From Hirudinaria manillensis (taxonomy: Eukaryota; Annelida; Clitellata; Hirudinida; Hirudinidae): a DNA stretch of 64,000 nt. The notes under the pieces were generated by a model. The model saw only the letters and a list, made by a program, of their open reading frames with translations. It was not told the DNA's origin and did no database searches. Position numbers and translations under genes: made by a program. The stretch spans positions 2,897,001-2,961,000 of the forward strand of contig CM067537.1 in NCBI GenBank assembly GCA_034509925.1, written 5' to 3'. Positions 1-12,560 of the stretch are shown here, piece by piece. The first letter of the stretch is position 1, and each line of letters begins with the position of its first letter.

Positions 1-224
1 TGAGACTTGAAAATTGTCATTAGTAACAAGGGCATGCAGATCAGTACAGAAAAAAAATATTTATAAAGTCATAAATTAATATTATTATTGAACATTAAGA
101 ACTAAAGCCATTAATTAATCTGAAACTTTATAAACAAATATAAAATACTTAAACAAGCAATTGATGCTTAATAATTACATGTGGAAAGTGAGAAAAGAGC
201 TTCAATCAGGACTTATCAACCCAC

Positions 225-1158
225 TTTTTCCAAAAGGTAGATTCCAAATCTTGTTTTGCTGAAGACCATCAGCATGAATCCAACAAAAATCCAGGACATC
301 AATTCACCAAATCCAGAGAACGATGAATACGGTTGGAATTGCACCTAAATTTTACGACATTAGAATTTAATTGGTTCCATAAATGTATTATAATTTACAA
401 TTTTCCAATTTTAAAGTAAATTTAAACATCAACTTTCAATTTTGAAGGGTATTAAATCAAATTCATCTGATGCAACTCATTCAGCTTTGAACACAAAGAG
501 ACAAACTGAATGAATAAATGAATAAATTATTATAATCCTCACAGGCTTTTCTTTGTCATAGATGAAGTTGAAATATGAAGATCTTGTTACAATGGCTTTG
601 TCAGTTCCTATGAATGGAAGACACCATCTGTTGACATCATTGCTGAAGAACACGGTTGATCTTCAATGGGATAAAGAAAGGATTGTTCAGTGAAAGTTTT
701 TTGCAAGAATTACATAACCAGTCACATCCAGGCAAGGAAGACAGGAAAGATGGCAATGATTCTATGTATTGGTTCCAATATAATCTTGGATATAAATTAT
801 ATTCACTCTATTTTCTGTTGATATATGCTATACAAAACTGTGCAAGTGGTCATCAGATGACCCTTCCTTTTGTTTAGAAAAAAAAAATAAATAAATAAAA
901 AATATTAATTATATAAAGTAAGATAATTCATAACATAACTTACTTTTCATCATCATCATCATGATCACCCACTCTTGAACCCAGTAATCAATAAACACAC
1001 CCTTAACATCTGCCTCACCTTAACAAATATCATCAATAATAACTTGGCTCAAGATTTCCACAAACGTTATCGAGATAAATCATTAATCACTTAAATCAAT
1101 TATAAAACTGATTAAAATATGCTACACATACCAATACAAATAAAACTAATTTAATAAC

Positions 1159-1189
<31 letters not shown>

Positions 1190-2495
1190 TGTCATTTATA
1201 CAGCGCTGTATACGTGAGCTACATACAATTTATTTTTATAAACGAATTTAGATGTCTTTGCCATAAACCTCTTTTGGAGTTTGACCTTCGGGGCTGGAAA
1301 AGACTGTGGGTAAAGCCTTTCCCTGATGGCTCTGAGCTCTGACTTTGTTGACAGGCTGTGAATAGCAGACTTCCAAGTTCCATCATTTATGCATCCTCCC
1401 TGTATATGGGAGCAGATTAAATATGATAACTCAAAATATTTCTAAAAGACCTCACAAACTTTTTCTCCTTGATTGACAGAGATGTAAGATTCTACTGAAT
1501 TCAGTGACCCTACAAAATTATCAATACATTTGACTTTCCTTTCAATTTTTTGGCTTAGTAACCCCAATTACTTCATTTATAGCCTAGAAACTTAGTTCCA
1601 TGAAAGCAAAATAAATTTTAACTAATGGCACCAATTTTAACTTACAAATACAGACTGCTTAATTTTAAAAACCTTGAAAATTGTTCTTTGTATAGAGCAG
1701 ACCCATCTCTGCAGGAATGCTGTCAAATCCGCAAGCTTGGATTATAAACACTCCTTTGTCTTGCGCATCCTTGTTAAAATCCAAGTGGATCTTTTCCAGC
1801 CACTGTAATGACCAAAACAAAGTATGCGAAGTAAAGTAATGAAACATTTAAACTGATATAATATAACATAAATTTTAGCATTGCTGATCTATTACCAAGT
1901 TGGAATTTAGAGTGTTTCTGAATAATTTACATGCCTACCTGAGTCTCTCCACAAATGTCAATGTGGTGAGCACCAGTGGCTATGCATGCTTCAACCACTG
2001 GAGTTCCATAAAACCTGAACTGTAATGCACCAACAACATAAATATTTCAAGAGTTAAAATCAATTATGTCCATTCAAACTAACGGGTCCAACGCAGTTCA
2101 AAACCACTTTGGTCTGTTGGCACATGGAGAGCAAGCTATCCTGGCTGCTCACATCAGCAATAATAATTGGCAGTTCCGACAAATCATGACCTGTTAAAGT
2201 AAGTACTTTTAAGATCTCTCTTCCTAAAGAAAATCTTCCTAAAAACATTTCAGACTTCACGCAACTTCGTGCTCTACTCAAACAAATCCAATTCTAGCAT
2301 CATATGTTTGCATTTACCCGTTACTTTGGATACCGATTCCAAAACACCCTGAAGGTTTTTCATCTTGCGACCGGCAATTGCCCATTTTAATACTTTCTCT
2401 TCTGATGCTGTCCTGGCTAGTTCTTCTACAACATATTTCCCTGTAAAACCACTTCCCCCGAAAACAACGATATCGTACTTTCTTCCTTCAGCCAT
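225..2495 (-). CDS. SCCPDH: Saccharopine dehydrogenase-like oxidoreductase, partial (C-terminal part beyond left edge)
   Basis: Eight exons can be placed on the minus strand with GT-AG borders and consistent phases: 2495-2318, 2190-2084, 2019-1939, 1802-1673, 1509-1460, 1399-1269, 627-543 and 344-225. They give 294 codons; vertebrate SCCPDH is about 430 aa, so roughly the last third lies outside the window. The start MAEGRKYDIVVFGGSGFTGK carries the Rossmann glycine motif GGSGFTG near residue 12. Further family blocks are NCVGPFRFYGTPVVEAC, HHIDICGETQ, QACGFDSIPAEMGL and DGTWKSA. The exon at 344-225 encodes a hydrophobic stretch (SWIFVGFMLMVF) matching the membrane-associated segment of the family. 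An in-frame ATG further upstream exists, but family proteins begin near this Met. The enzyme activity of SCCPDH is not established; family members associate with lipid droplets and mitochondria. Intron borders are my reading and lack transcript support. Confidence 0.9.
1156..1188. repeat. (TAA)n microsatellite in SCCPDH intron
   Basis: A run of about eleven near-perfect TAA units lies in the intron between the exons ending at 1269 and starting at 627. It belongs to the TAA-rich simple-repeat background of the whole window. Confidence 0.9.
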
Positions 2496-3290
2496 TACGC
2501 TCTCGTCGCTACAAGCTGTGAAGACAGAGTTATGCGGGGAAGGTAAATTGGAGCAAACGCACAAAAAATTTAATTACACGTTAACTGGTTATGGCAATTA
2601 TTTAAAAATGAAATGTAAATTTTCTGGCCAACTAGATTTGAATTACGCGAGAAAGAGTCGTTGTCAAATAATGAAATGACCTAATAATCTCAAACGTCCA
2701 TCTTCTCGTTCAAGAGAATTGAGAGCATATGTAATTACGGCAAACAATTTTCACATACTAAACGAGGCACCTTTTCCGACAAACCGGAATTCCATCCTCA
2801 TCACCTTGAGTGCTACACCCCCCACCTTTGCGTAGCCCTTGATCATTACTGAACGTTTGAGGAGAAAACAAAAATGTTACCATACTACCTGCTGGGAAGG
2901 CTTATTAACTAGACGAAACTGAAACGACCTCCTCATGTACTTCAGAGTGAAATACAAAGTCCAGAATACTATCCTGATTCATCAACCATATCCAACAAAT
3001 ACATCATTTCACAACAAAATTTTGCTGCAGTAATGACCATTAGGAAAGAAATCTTACAACCTCAGAAATGCCAGACTTCCAGTTGTTTAAATGTTTGAAA
3101 AAGGAAAGGTGTGACAAACAAGCCCAGAAAAAAAGATGAAATTTGCCAGTTTTCTTCAGGCTCAGTTCAACAAAAGGAAACAAAAAACAAATTGAATGCC
3201 TTGATTTACACAGCACAAATCAATTAAATAAAAATCAAAATAAACAATTTATTACAAATAAAACTGTCATAAGTTCTAAAATCAGTCCAA
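2496..3290. other. Intergenic spacer between SCCPDH and PRCC
   Basis: This stretch holds the 5' flank of SCCPDH and the 3' flank of PRCC, both on the minus strand. It is AT-rich. I recognised no conserved ORF, RNA gene or mobile-element remnant in it. Confidence 0.6.
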
Positions 3291-4653
3291 TCAGAATCCA
3301 TATTTCGACTGAGTTTGTCTCCGATTAAATTTGTTTTCAGCCCATTGGTTCTTCAGTTCAAATTCTCGCTCCTTGGCCTACGAAAAAAGGGGAAATTATT
3401 AGTATTAAAGTTTAAATGCCAAAATAAATGATTAATGATAAATAATAATAAATGATTAATGATCAATGAAGCTGTTCTGACCTGCATGGCAAGGTATGTG
3501 ATCTGGTGTTTCCTCTTGCTCAGAGGGTTCACACCACTTGTTGCTTTTTGACTGTAAGATTCCGCGTCTGCACCTTTGGTTACCTCTCGCAACCTCTCCG
3601 CTTCGAATTTTTTCAGATGATCGTCAAGTTTCACGTCCAGGAAAGCACCTTCGCTGCCTTGAGATCCCATGATTTTCTGGAACTGTTTACATAAAAAAAT
3701 ATTTTAGATAATTGAATAAATCTTGAATAAAACATCAGAAAGTCTTTTAAATATATCAATAAAATATTATCATGAATAACCTAGTTTTGATGACATATTT
3801 GTTAACAAGATTATTACAGAATTACAGTTTTCATAAAAATTTTTCATATAATGAAATTAATATTTTAAATATAATAGTTTGATTAGTTTCTAATTAATTA
3901 AATTCTAAGTTTGCTAATAAACAGCCAACAAACCTGTTCATCTCTGGCAAAATCTTGAGGAATAGATGCACAAGCAGATTGAGAAGCCTCTTGCTGGTAG
4001 GAATTGTAGGCATCAGGTTGATCTGAATAAGCATCTGAATTTTCATCGAATCTGTATTGTGCAGACTCATGCACATTCGATGCACTGTTTTCCTCATCCA
4101 CCCAAGAAAGGAGAAAGTTCATGTCTTTCTTGATTTCATCTCCAGCAGTGTCATCAAACTCGTCGTCGTAATCTTCAATGGTTTGTTGCCGAACCTCGGC
4201 GCGTGACTTAGACACGGAATGAGGTATCAGAGGCCTGTTTGTTTCTTTTGTAGGCACGAATTTCGGTGGAGGTAGGCTTTTAAGAAGTGAAGAATCTGTC
4301 TGGTAATTTAATTTCTTTCTGGGTGGTTGCATTTCATCCTCAGAGTCAGAATTCTCAACTGTAGGCAGATGTATCACAATCTTGTTTTTGTTTGAGACAA
4401 CTGGAGGTTTCTCTCTCAGTTGAAGCTCTTTCTTTGAAGGCAGAATTATTACTTCTTCCTGAATTTTGGAAACTGGTAAAGTCTGTCCTATGGCTTCACT
4501 GTTTTTGTATGTTGACACGTTCGTTGTATCTTTGGTGACTCCTTGACTTTCCTTTTCCATTTCGTTGTCATTAATGGCTGATGTCATGCAAGGATCATCG
4601 TCGCAACAACTATCCTCGCTATCGCTAGCATCGTAATTAACCAAAAGCGACAT
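3291..4653 (-). CDS. PRCC: PRCC family protein (proline-rich, mitotic checkpoint/splicing associated)
   Basis: Three exons on the minus strand, 4653-3934, 3682-3482 and 3377-3291, give a 335-aa protein; each exon is a multiple of three. The start is the Met of MSLLVNYDASDSEDS, which matches the acidic, serine-rich PRCC N-terminus. An in-frame Met 15 codons upstream is less likely. The first exon is low-complexity and acidic, with a run PPPKFVPTKE. The second and third encode the conserved PRCC C-terminal domain, seen in FLDVKLDDHLKKFE, PLSKRKHQITYLAMQAKERE and the ending NRRQTQSKYGF. Human PRCC is a nuclear protein linked to pre-mRNA splicing and binds MAD2B; the role here is inferred from the family. 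No damage is visible. The PRCC and CH-domain genes are divergent, about 1.1 kb apart. Confidence 0.93.
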
Positions 4654-5751
4654 ATTTGTTGATTTGATTGATAGAACTACGATAAACGAGCACAACAATC
4701 AACTCGTTACAATGAAAGATACTAAATCGTTTAGGTTTATAAATTTTTTAAAAACTAATTTTTAAAATGTATTAAAAATTAAATTTTTAAGATTATTTTA
4801 TTACCTATTTTTATTACTTGTTACTTTTATTACTTTACATCTCTATCATTTTTAATAATAGTCGCTCAACGCGGATACCTCTCTTTCTTTTTATAAAAAA
4901 ATGTAAAATATCCGATAATGTTTAATGTTTGATGCAACATGTTTCTTCTTTTTTGACAAATTAATAGAATTAGAATCAGCATTATTAATAATATTTAATT
5001 CAAGAATTTAATACCATCTTTATACTGAGGAATTTCAACAGCTACTCAGAAATAAATAAGAATAAGAGAGAACGAGGCCAATAGGCACAGATTTTATTCC
5101 AGCAGATCTTCATCGGTCTCACTCATTCCATCAGTCAATCAATCAAGGCCTGAAGACTTCCACGTGGATAAAATATCAATGCTATAATAATAAAAACATA
5201 TTTTGCTGGTAAATTATCGGACTCAATTGAAAAATATAAAATCTTTTATTTAAATTTTTGGATTGCTTGGATTTCCTTGAAATAGTTACTATTTTATGAG
5301 TTTTATGAACTATTCGATTCAAAATCATTATAACACAAAGATGTCTTATGGTTAATAATCTTCATAAAATTAAAGTTCCAATGATTCAAAGGAGTCCAGA
5401 AATTTGTAGGTGTAGAAATTGCTAAAAGCTCTTCAAAGCGTTGCTTCTGCTGGAGCTTTTCCAGCTCACTGTGTGGTCGTCAGGCTGCTGCACTTTCGTA
5501 TCTCATTTATTATTCACAAGCATTTTTAAAAATATTTTCTACGCCTACTTTAAGATTCTGAATTCATAAGCAAAAAGTGCATAAAGCTTGTAATCATCAC
5601 TTTAAAGCTAACTACTGAATGGAATGAATGCAACTAAAGACATTAGAATGTGATTGCTTCGAGAAACTAATCCTTGGAGCTCGTAGGTGTATGCAGGGCA
5701 GGAAGTTGCTTATAAACAACTGCAGAGCAACAGATACTGATAGACTTCATC
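4654..5751. other. Divergent intergenic region upstream of PRCC and the CH-domain gene
   Basis: About 1.1 kb between two divergent start codons, AT-rich, without a recognisable coding region or mobile element. It must hold both promoters. Only a TATA-like box near the right end stands out. Confidence 0.6.
5711..5716 (+). promoter_or_regulatory. TATA-like box of the CH-domain gene
   Basis: TATAAA lies 36-41 bases before the ATG at 5752. If it is a real TATA box, the 5' UTR is only a few bases long, or an upstream leader exon exists. Position and sequence are the only evidence. Confidence 0.4.
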
Positions 5752-7068
5752 ATGTCGAAGGTAATTTGAGAATCCTTTCAGTTAATAGCAATCTTTTTTA
5801 AATAATTAATTGCTTTATGTAATAAAGACAATCTCTCTCGCTTTCTTCTTCAGGGTTTGGAAGATCCAGAAGGTGAACTGAAATCACAGTTACTCGACTG
5901 GATAGAAGCAGTGACAACCGAGAAGGTCAACAAAAGCGAGCCTTTCGAGAAAGTTCTCAAGGATGGAATCTTATTGTGCAAGTAAGTGAAAGATTGCATC
6001 TTCAAGGAGAGGCTTCCATTTGTTTTTCCAAGTAAAATTTGCCGCAAATAGTTGCATTGCAATTTTGTTTATTTGAAAAGGTGCATTTGATAATAGCAGC
6101 AAGTGTAGCGCTCCATTTATTATTACTATTATTACCTCTACTGCTGAAGTTGCAATGAAGAAACTATGTTCACTAGATCTACCCGTATAAGAGATAAACA
6201 AATGGCCAGCAAATGATTCTGCGATTGTACATAAATAAATAAATTGGTGACTTTATAAAGCGCTTCATCTAATCACTTAAAACCACTCTCTGATGAGAAT
6301 ATTTGTGCATTGCATAACGCTCCTCCAGAGAAGTTGCTTGTGGCATTCAAGTGGGACTTCTACCTTTGCCGTCCGCTTCCTATGCAGCCAATAAAATAAT
6401 TAAAATAATTAAAATAATATTCCGGTCATTCAATTTAATGGCTTTGTTTTTTTTTAAATTCTGCAGACTTTTGAATAAAATCGTTCCCGGAAGCATCAAG
6501 AGAATCAACACGAAAGGAACGAACTTCAATTGGATGGAAAACATGGCGGCCGTTCAGAAGAGCATGCGTCTGTACGGAGTTCCAGAGGATGAATTGTTCC
6601 AGCCAATTGACCTGGTCGAAGCCAGGAACGTCAGGGCTGTGGTCATGAGTCTTTCAGCCCTCGCCAGGCTGGTGAGTAGAATTTATCTTCAATTAATTGC
6701 TTACAATAGATGTTTAAATGGGGATTAATTAATTATTTAAATACTTATGTAGCAGAACAATGTTGGTTTAGTATTTTGAGTACTTCTAAAGTAAACATTA
6801 GGACAAAATACTAATTCGATCTGCGTCTGTTATTAAATATCTTACCAGGCAGTGAATTGAATGATTCAAATATTTTGTTTGCTTGGCTATGTTATTACAA
6901 TTACATATTACGTGCTATTAAATTGCTTCAATTATTATGATAGCATGTTATCCATTATTAATTCGCTTTAAGGATGACTAACAATTTTGATCAACTTTGC
7001 AGTGCTTCAACAAAGGCTTCGACGGTCCAAGTTTTGGCCCAAAAATGGCCGAAACCGCAATGCCGTGA
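5752..7068 (+). CDS. Short calponin-homology (transgelin/calponin-like) protein
   Basis: Four exons, 5752-5760, 5854-5981, 6467-6671 and 7003-7068, with GT-AG borders, encode 135 aa. The first exon holds only MSK, as in many calponin/transgelin genes. Residues about 10-115 form a type-3 CH domain (LLDWIEAVT, FEKVLKDGILLCKLLNKIVP, FNWMENMAAVQKSM, PIDLVEARNVRAVV). This domain binds actin or signalling partners in the family. The last exon gives CFNKGFDGPSFGPKMAE and then stops. Transgelins normally run to 180-200 aa and carry a calponin-like repeat, which is absent here. Two AATAAA signals follow within 60 bases, so the short form is probably real. A muscle or cytoskeletal role is inferred from the family. 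Confidence 0.88.
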
Positions 7069-7990
7069 AAAATGCAGCAAAACAACTCCAATAAAATGAT
7101 TACAACATAATTACAATAAAATATAGTTTTAATGGAGAGTAATTTAGGAATTTATTTAAATAAAACCCTTGCAAACATCGAGTCTATTATCTTTCTCTGC
7201 TGTAAACAAAGGAATAATGTGGAAGTCCAAGACGGAGTTCCCTTTAATTTGAATTTCCGAGGATTGTTGATCAACAACAATAGAATATGAACATGTTTTT
7301 GATCATTTTAAAATTAAACATTCATTTTAGTTTGAACTTTTATTGGTGGTAATTATAGCAACAATTTTCATTTCGAGGAAATAATTATAATTAAAGTCAT
7401 AAAAAGTCGAATGAAACGCTTAAAAGATATCAGTTGTTGACAATTATTGCTTTTGCAAGAATTAATTAAATTATTTCACATAATTTCGATAACAACTCGA
7501 CTTATATTCCAGTGGATTTATGGGGCACGGAGAGCCACAGTCCACGACCTTTAAGTCAAAACAGAATGTCGTTGGCGGCATGGAGAGCGAGAGATGGATT
7601 TAATTCATGGAACTTGGAGAACGTTTTATCCCCAATCGATTTAGTACAATTACACAAATCTCAGTATATAGACTCCTCTTCATGGTCAGTTTCGCTTTTG
7701 AAAAGGTGCTGGATATTTTCCGGGTCATTCCTAAAAAAGTTCATCTCTTTTATTCCTTTAATAAATACTTTTTATTATACCCGATCGAGTGAATACCTTC
7801 GTGCCGCTCACTTTTTCGGTGAGTAACTAGGCCGAATCGAGCCTAACTCGCACAAGGTACAAATCGATTTCAGTCGTGGGTTTGACGTTTACAAGTGTCG
7901 CTACTGTTGGTGAATAATTTTCATCATCAACTTTTGAGGATGTACAAATTTATTTTGCTTCGATGTACGTACAAATGCCACATCTTAGGA

Positions 7991-8036
7991 CAATGGTCGG
8001 CAAACTCCGGACTTTAGACCGGATACGGACCGGTGG
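7991..8036. mobile_element. Possible hAT-family terminal inverted repeat
   Basis: The segment begins CAATGGTCGGCAAACTCCGG and continues with an internally palindromic CCGG-rich stretch. It resembles, from memory, hAT (Charlie/Tip100-type) termini of the form CAGNGGTCGGCAAACTCCGG. I did not find the opposite end or an 8-bp target duplication, so this may be a solitary degraded end. Confidence 0.35.
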
Positions 8037-8710
8037 GTATTCCAATCCGAATTCCAAAAATTTTATTTTATTTCAATGTAGTTAATAGGAACTTAGTATA
8101 CCGATTATAAAACCTAAATTAATTTGTATTTTGAATGGAAATACCATAATTAATTGTACTAATAATCAAACAAATCAACAAAAATTCACGAAAGATTTGT
8201 TTAATTAAAACCATTGCAATAGTTTTTCAACAGAAAATTAATTTCAACGTCCATCGCTAAATTAACGAAAGTTTGTTTGAACCTCTTGGAGTGAAATATT
8301 AAAAAATAGACAACAGGATGTCACGTTTGAATGAATTCAACGATTGTAAAGCTCAACTTCACAACGAATTTACCAAGAACGAAGCAGAGATTTTATTTTG
8401 TATTAAAATTTAAAAAAAACAACAAACAAACAAAACGATAAGTTTGTCAATATTAAAGCTGCAAATATCAAGGGCTGCAAAGCTCCCAGTTGAAACTGTC
8501 AATTCAAGTTTAAAGCCATTCAGGGTAAGTAGTTTCTTCAATGTAGGTCATTGTTTCTCTTGTCTGGAGGACGAACTTATGCCACGTTTGCATCGAAAGG
8601 GAAGGAATTAGACGTAACGTAAATTGTGAATATAAAAATGTAATATAAAAGTAATGCAATACAATATAAAATGACATTTAAATATAAATATGCAGGTGTT
8701 CTGCATCAGC

Positions 8711-8746
8711 TTCATTCATTCATTCATTCATCCATCCATCCATTCA
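8711..8746. repeat. (CATT)n/(CATC)n microsatellite
   Basis: A compound tetranucleotide repeat, first CATT units and then CATC units, in noncoding DNA. Confidence 0.85.
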
Positions 8747-9972
8747 ATGTTTAACGTTCAGAGACATCATTACGCTGTGTACTTGGAAGACATTTTGGCA
8801 ATGGAGCTTAAAGCCTGGAAATGAAAGTCGCAGAAGGATTAGAAACCACCATTTTTTGTTCAAATTTATCATTAATTTCGTTTATTATTATTATTATTAT
8901 TACTATTTATTTATTATTCAAAACGAAATACAAAGCTTTGCAGTATTTAGATTTCTGAAAATAACAACATAAATCAAAACAGTTTATTGAATCTAAATGA
9001 ATAGCCATTCATTGAATTTTTTTTATCACGTTTATTATTTTCTGTGAGGTTCTTTGTGAATGTTTGTATATCTTTTTGTCTGTGCATGGTTTTGTGTTTA
9101 TTTGTTTGTGCGTGTGTCTGTACGTGTGTGCAGCTGCTATCAACGAGCGATAATTGGTTACCCTAGTGTGCGATCGAAACGATAATTGCCAACATCACTT
9201 ATGAACTTGAAATTCATTTTTAATTTGAGTCGCAGATAACAGAAAATAAAAAATTATTCCATAATTTATTCCATTTTTCCATTTATGCCATAAATTCTTG
9301 CATTTAATTTTTTTAAATAAAGATTTATTCACTTAATAGAGTCCTGAATTCATTAAAATATGCAAATGAAAGATTTTTCCTAATCATTGGCCTTCAAATA
9401 TATAAACATTTATATCAGCATAATTATGACCAGTGCGCAGTATAATTTCGTACAATAATTACTGATGATTTCCAATTGACTTTGCGGCCCGAATTGAAAT
9501 AATTAGCGCGAAAAGTGAAAATAAATTTAATTATTTAGATGTGAAATACAAGAAAAGGGTGCAGACCTCGTTATAGTTGGAATTCATTTCCTCGTAATCA
9601 TATTTGTCGCTGAAAATAATATGAAATTTCACTAGATTACGTAATAAATAGAAAAATCATTTGCATGGCTCCATAAACATAAATACATTGACCTTTGATA
9701 TGACACGACCTTTTTATGAGACCAGTTATACAATTTATAAACATTATTTACATAATATTCTAAAATTTGAGTAATTTTCATGAAATATAACATGAGTTAT
9801 CATTTAAAAAATGACTATTTCCTATCTACATGTATGTTGGGTGGATTATATTTCTGCCGGTTGCCTGCCATGTTTTATGTTAGTACAAGCTGGGTTTCGA
9901 ACACGGTAGCTAACGATTATTGACTTGCTAGGGTCGAGATGGCAAACGTCTGGTGACGACACCAACATTAGA

Positions 9973-10095
9973 ATACTACTACTACTAATAATAATAACAT
10001 TATTATTATTATACTTTATTATAAAATTATAATAATAATAATAACATTATTGTTATTAACAGTAATTATATTATTATAACATTATTATTATTATT
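9973..10095. repeat. Compound TAA/TTA microsatellite with inverted segments
   Basis: Alternating TAA and TTA runs with short interruptions; opposing runs are complementary and could fold back. It is noncoding. Confidence 0.8.
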
Positions 10096-10871
10096 AACAA
10101 CGACATTATTAACTACAATAACAACATTGATAAAAGCTTTGCAATTCAAACAATTTCTGTAAACTATTTTCACGACTTACTTCGAAATTACAAGCTTGCG
10201 TAGTTTCTTCTTGATGGAAGCCACTGAAACCAAAATTAATGTAATATAATAATAATAATAAACAATGAAATACAATGCAAATAAACATATTATATTATAT
10301 AATGTAATATTGTTAGTATTAAATACTAAAACTGGTTCATATTCCAACGTTCTCTCAGATGCGACAAAAAGCCAAACGTCTGGTTAGAAACTTTATTATT
10401 ACTTTAATTGCAATTTAAGATTAACTATAAAATTTACAAATTTAATTATTTGGCACATAAAGTTTAATTGCATATATTTTTAAATAATCCAATTTGATGC
10501 GCAACCTAAGCTTACAGGTACAATGACGTAATCGATGCTCAGGTAAAGCGAAAGAATATAATTCTTCGAAATAATCTCAAAATCAAACAAAACTTTCAAA
10601 ATCAAGGATTCTGAAATAATTACATATTAAATAATTTTTAAATGTTTGCTAATTTAGAATCAAAAGGAACGTTAAAGTCGAGTAACCTTTTCCACGCAAC
10701 ATTTTAAAAATCCCTCCAGAATACGGGCTCATATTTAACACGTGTTTCTCTCAAATGCTCTTCGCTCGGCTTTTGTTATTGCTTTATAGACGTAAGTTCT
10801 GGAAAATACGTGGTTGTTTCTTTCATGTGACAATAACTAGAATATAAAAACAAATTGCATAACACAAGCCA

Positions 10872-10950
10872 AATAATAATAATAATAATAATTATTATTA
10901 TTATAATAATAATAATTATTATTATTATTATAATTGTTGTTATTATTAAA
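10872..10950. repeat. Palindromic (TAA)n/(TTA)n microsatellite
   Basis: A block of TAA units followed by TTA units, repeated twice, forms near-perfect inverted repeats. Poly-isoleucine reading frames across it are artefacts. Confidence 0.85.
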
Positions 10951-12056
10951 ACAAAGATCCAGTCCTCACAATTGCAAACCACTAAGAGCAATTATTAAAA
11001 TTATTGTCATCAAATCGGTTGCGTAATAATAAAGCGACAGTAATAATAGCTGCTAATAGTAAAAGCTACTATTAAAGGTTCAAGTCTTTGTTGCAATATG
11101 CTAACTGCGACTCGTTGAAATGCATTAGTCACTGAATTCCCAGCTGAATGTAACCAAAGTAAAACTCTTACTTTCAAGATCTTGGACATTTGAAGGCATT
11201 TGAATTTCTGAAACTGAAATAAATGATAAATAAGTTCTTTCAATCTTTTCGAGCATCATATCCATTAAGTATTTAATATAAGTATTAATAATATTTTAAA
11301 AAATCCTTATAATTATTTGCTTTATTATTTTAATTTTTCACAAATTTATGTCCAAGGACCTTGATTGGCCCAAACCGAAAAAGAGACCCGCTACGAACGG
11401 TTTCTGCGCATCGCGAACTCTTCTCTATCGTTACGCATTAAACTGAAGCATCTGTTTCAATGATAAACATTTATGACTAATTCACATCGACTGAATCAAT
11501 CTATTTCTCACGTCCGGAGAAATTCAACATCATTATTGCTATCAAGGACAGTAGAATTGCGCCGATGTTTATCGACTGCTGAATGAGAAGCACGTACGGA
11601 GATAAGTCATGTCCACCATAAAGGGTTGATTTATTTGTTTGTTTATTATTGCATATTTGAATAATAATTTTTATACGAAAATCGGCTGACTAACACAAAT
11701 CAAATGTTCCTGCGAAAAATAACCACGCAATCACAAAAACAGGTTTACAAACATGGTGTCCCAACGGTTAAACAAAAATTCACCCAAAAAATAAAACAAT
11801 TCTTTGGTCGTAGTTCAATAAAACATCAAATGTAGGACGACAAGAAAGACGCTAAGCTTAGAATATTCGTTGACATCCTGAGTAACTCTGCCAATGCAAT
11901 GGACTGGGAAGATCTATTCAGGACCTCCGAAAAGATAACAACAACCGCCAGACTTTTGACTATAAAATAAGGATCTTTGGGAAATGCTATTTAGACAATA
12001 AAGAAATTCAACAACATTTAATTTGATGAACAGAAAAGGCAAACTATGCTTGGCTA

Positions 12057-12560
12057 TCCATTACCACTGCATCTCTTGCTTACAAAATCAAATCGTGATA
12101 TGCTAAATGTTTCAAAGAGATTTTTAAAAAATTTACATAATTTTTTGCTCGCCATTCAATAAAACATTAAATTTATCAATATGGAAGTGATTGTGACTAG
12201 AATGTACGCTAAGACAGTCGAAATAGTAATTCGATGCTAGCCATTGTTGTGGCATCTCTCACCGACAAAATCGTGATGTATTAAATGTTTTAATAAAAAT
12301 CTTTTAAAATGTACACAATACTTTGTTCGTCATTCAACAAAACATTAAATTTATCAATAGCGAAATATTCAATTAAAAAAATAAGATCGTTATAAAAGTC
12401 GTAGCCATTATTGCTGCGTCTCTTACTGACAAAATGTTTTACAGATGTACTAAATTCTTCAATAAAATCTTAAAGAAAACTATTTATTTGTTAGCTAGTC
12501 AGTCAACAGTAAATTTATCTATACCGAATCTATCAATCAATCTCTTCTCAGCAAGACGTG
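12057..12560. repeat. Degenerate tandem repeat, ~160-180 bp unit, three to four copies
   Basis: The block CCATT..TGCATCTCT..ACAAAATCGTGAT followed by a block on the theme TTCAATAAAACATTAAATTTATCAAT recurs from about 12057, 12241 and 12408. A fainter copy may lie at 11765-11835. Units are diverged, so the array is old. The matching array in copy B starts near 34685. Confidence 0.7.

Larger units (their letters stand above)
7069..11873. other. Gene-poor, microsatellite-rich interval
   Basis: About 4.8 kb between the CH-domain gene and the duplication. It contains the polyadenylation region of the CH gene, a possible hAT terminus near 7991, and several simple repeats. It also has a 104-codon ORF at 7512-7826, without family resemblance and probably fortuitous. 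I see no supported gene in it. Confidence 0.6.

Noticed and set aside
7512-7826. 104-codon ORF (MDLWGTESHSPRPLSQNRMS…)
   Set aside because: No recognisable family, splice context or conservation; length is compatible with chance in this AT-rich region.
9880-9960. tRNA-like stretch with GGGTTTCGAAC and a box-A-like motif on the minus strand
   Set aside because: No consistent cloverleaf could be drawn and the T-arm motif is imperfect.
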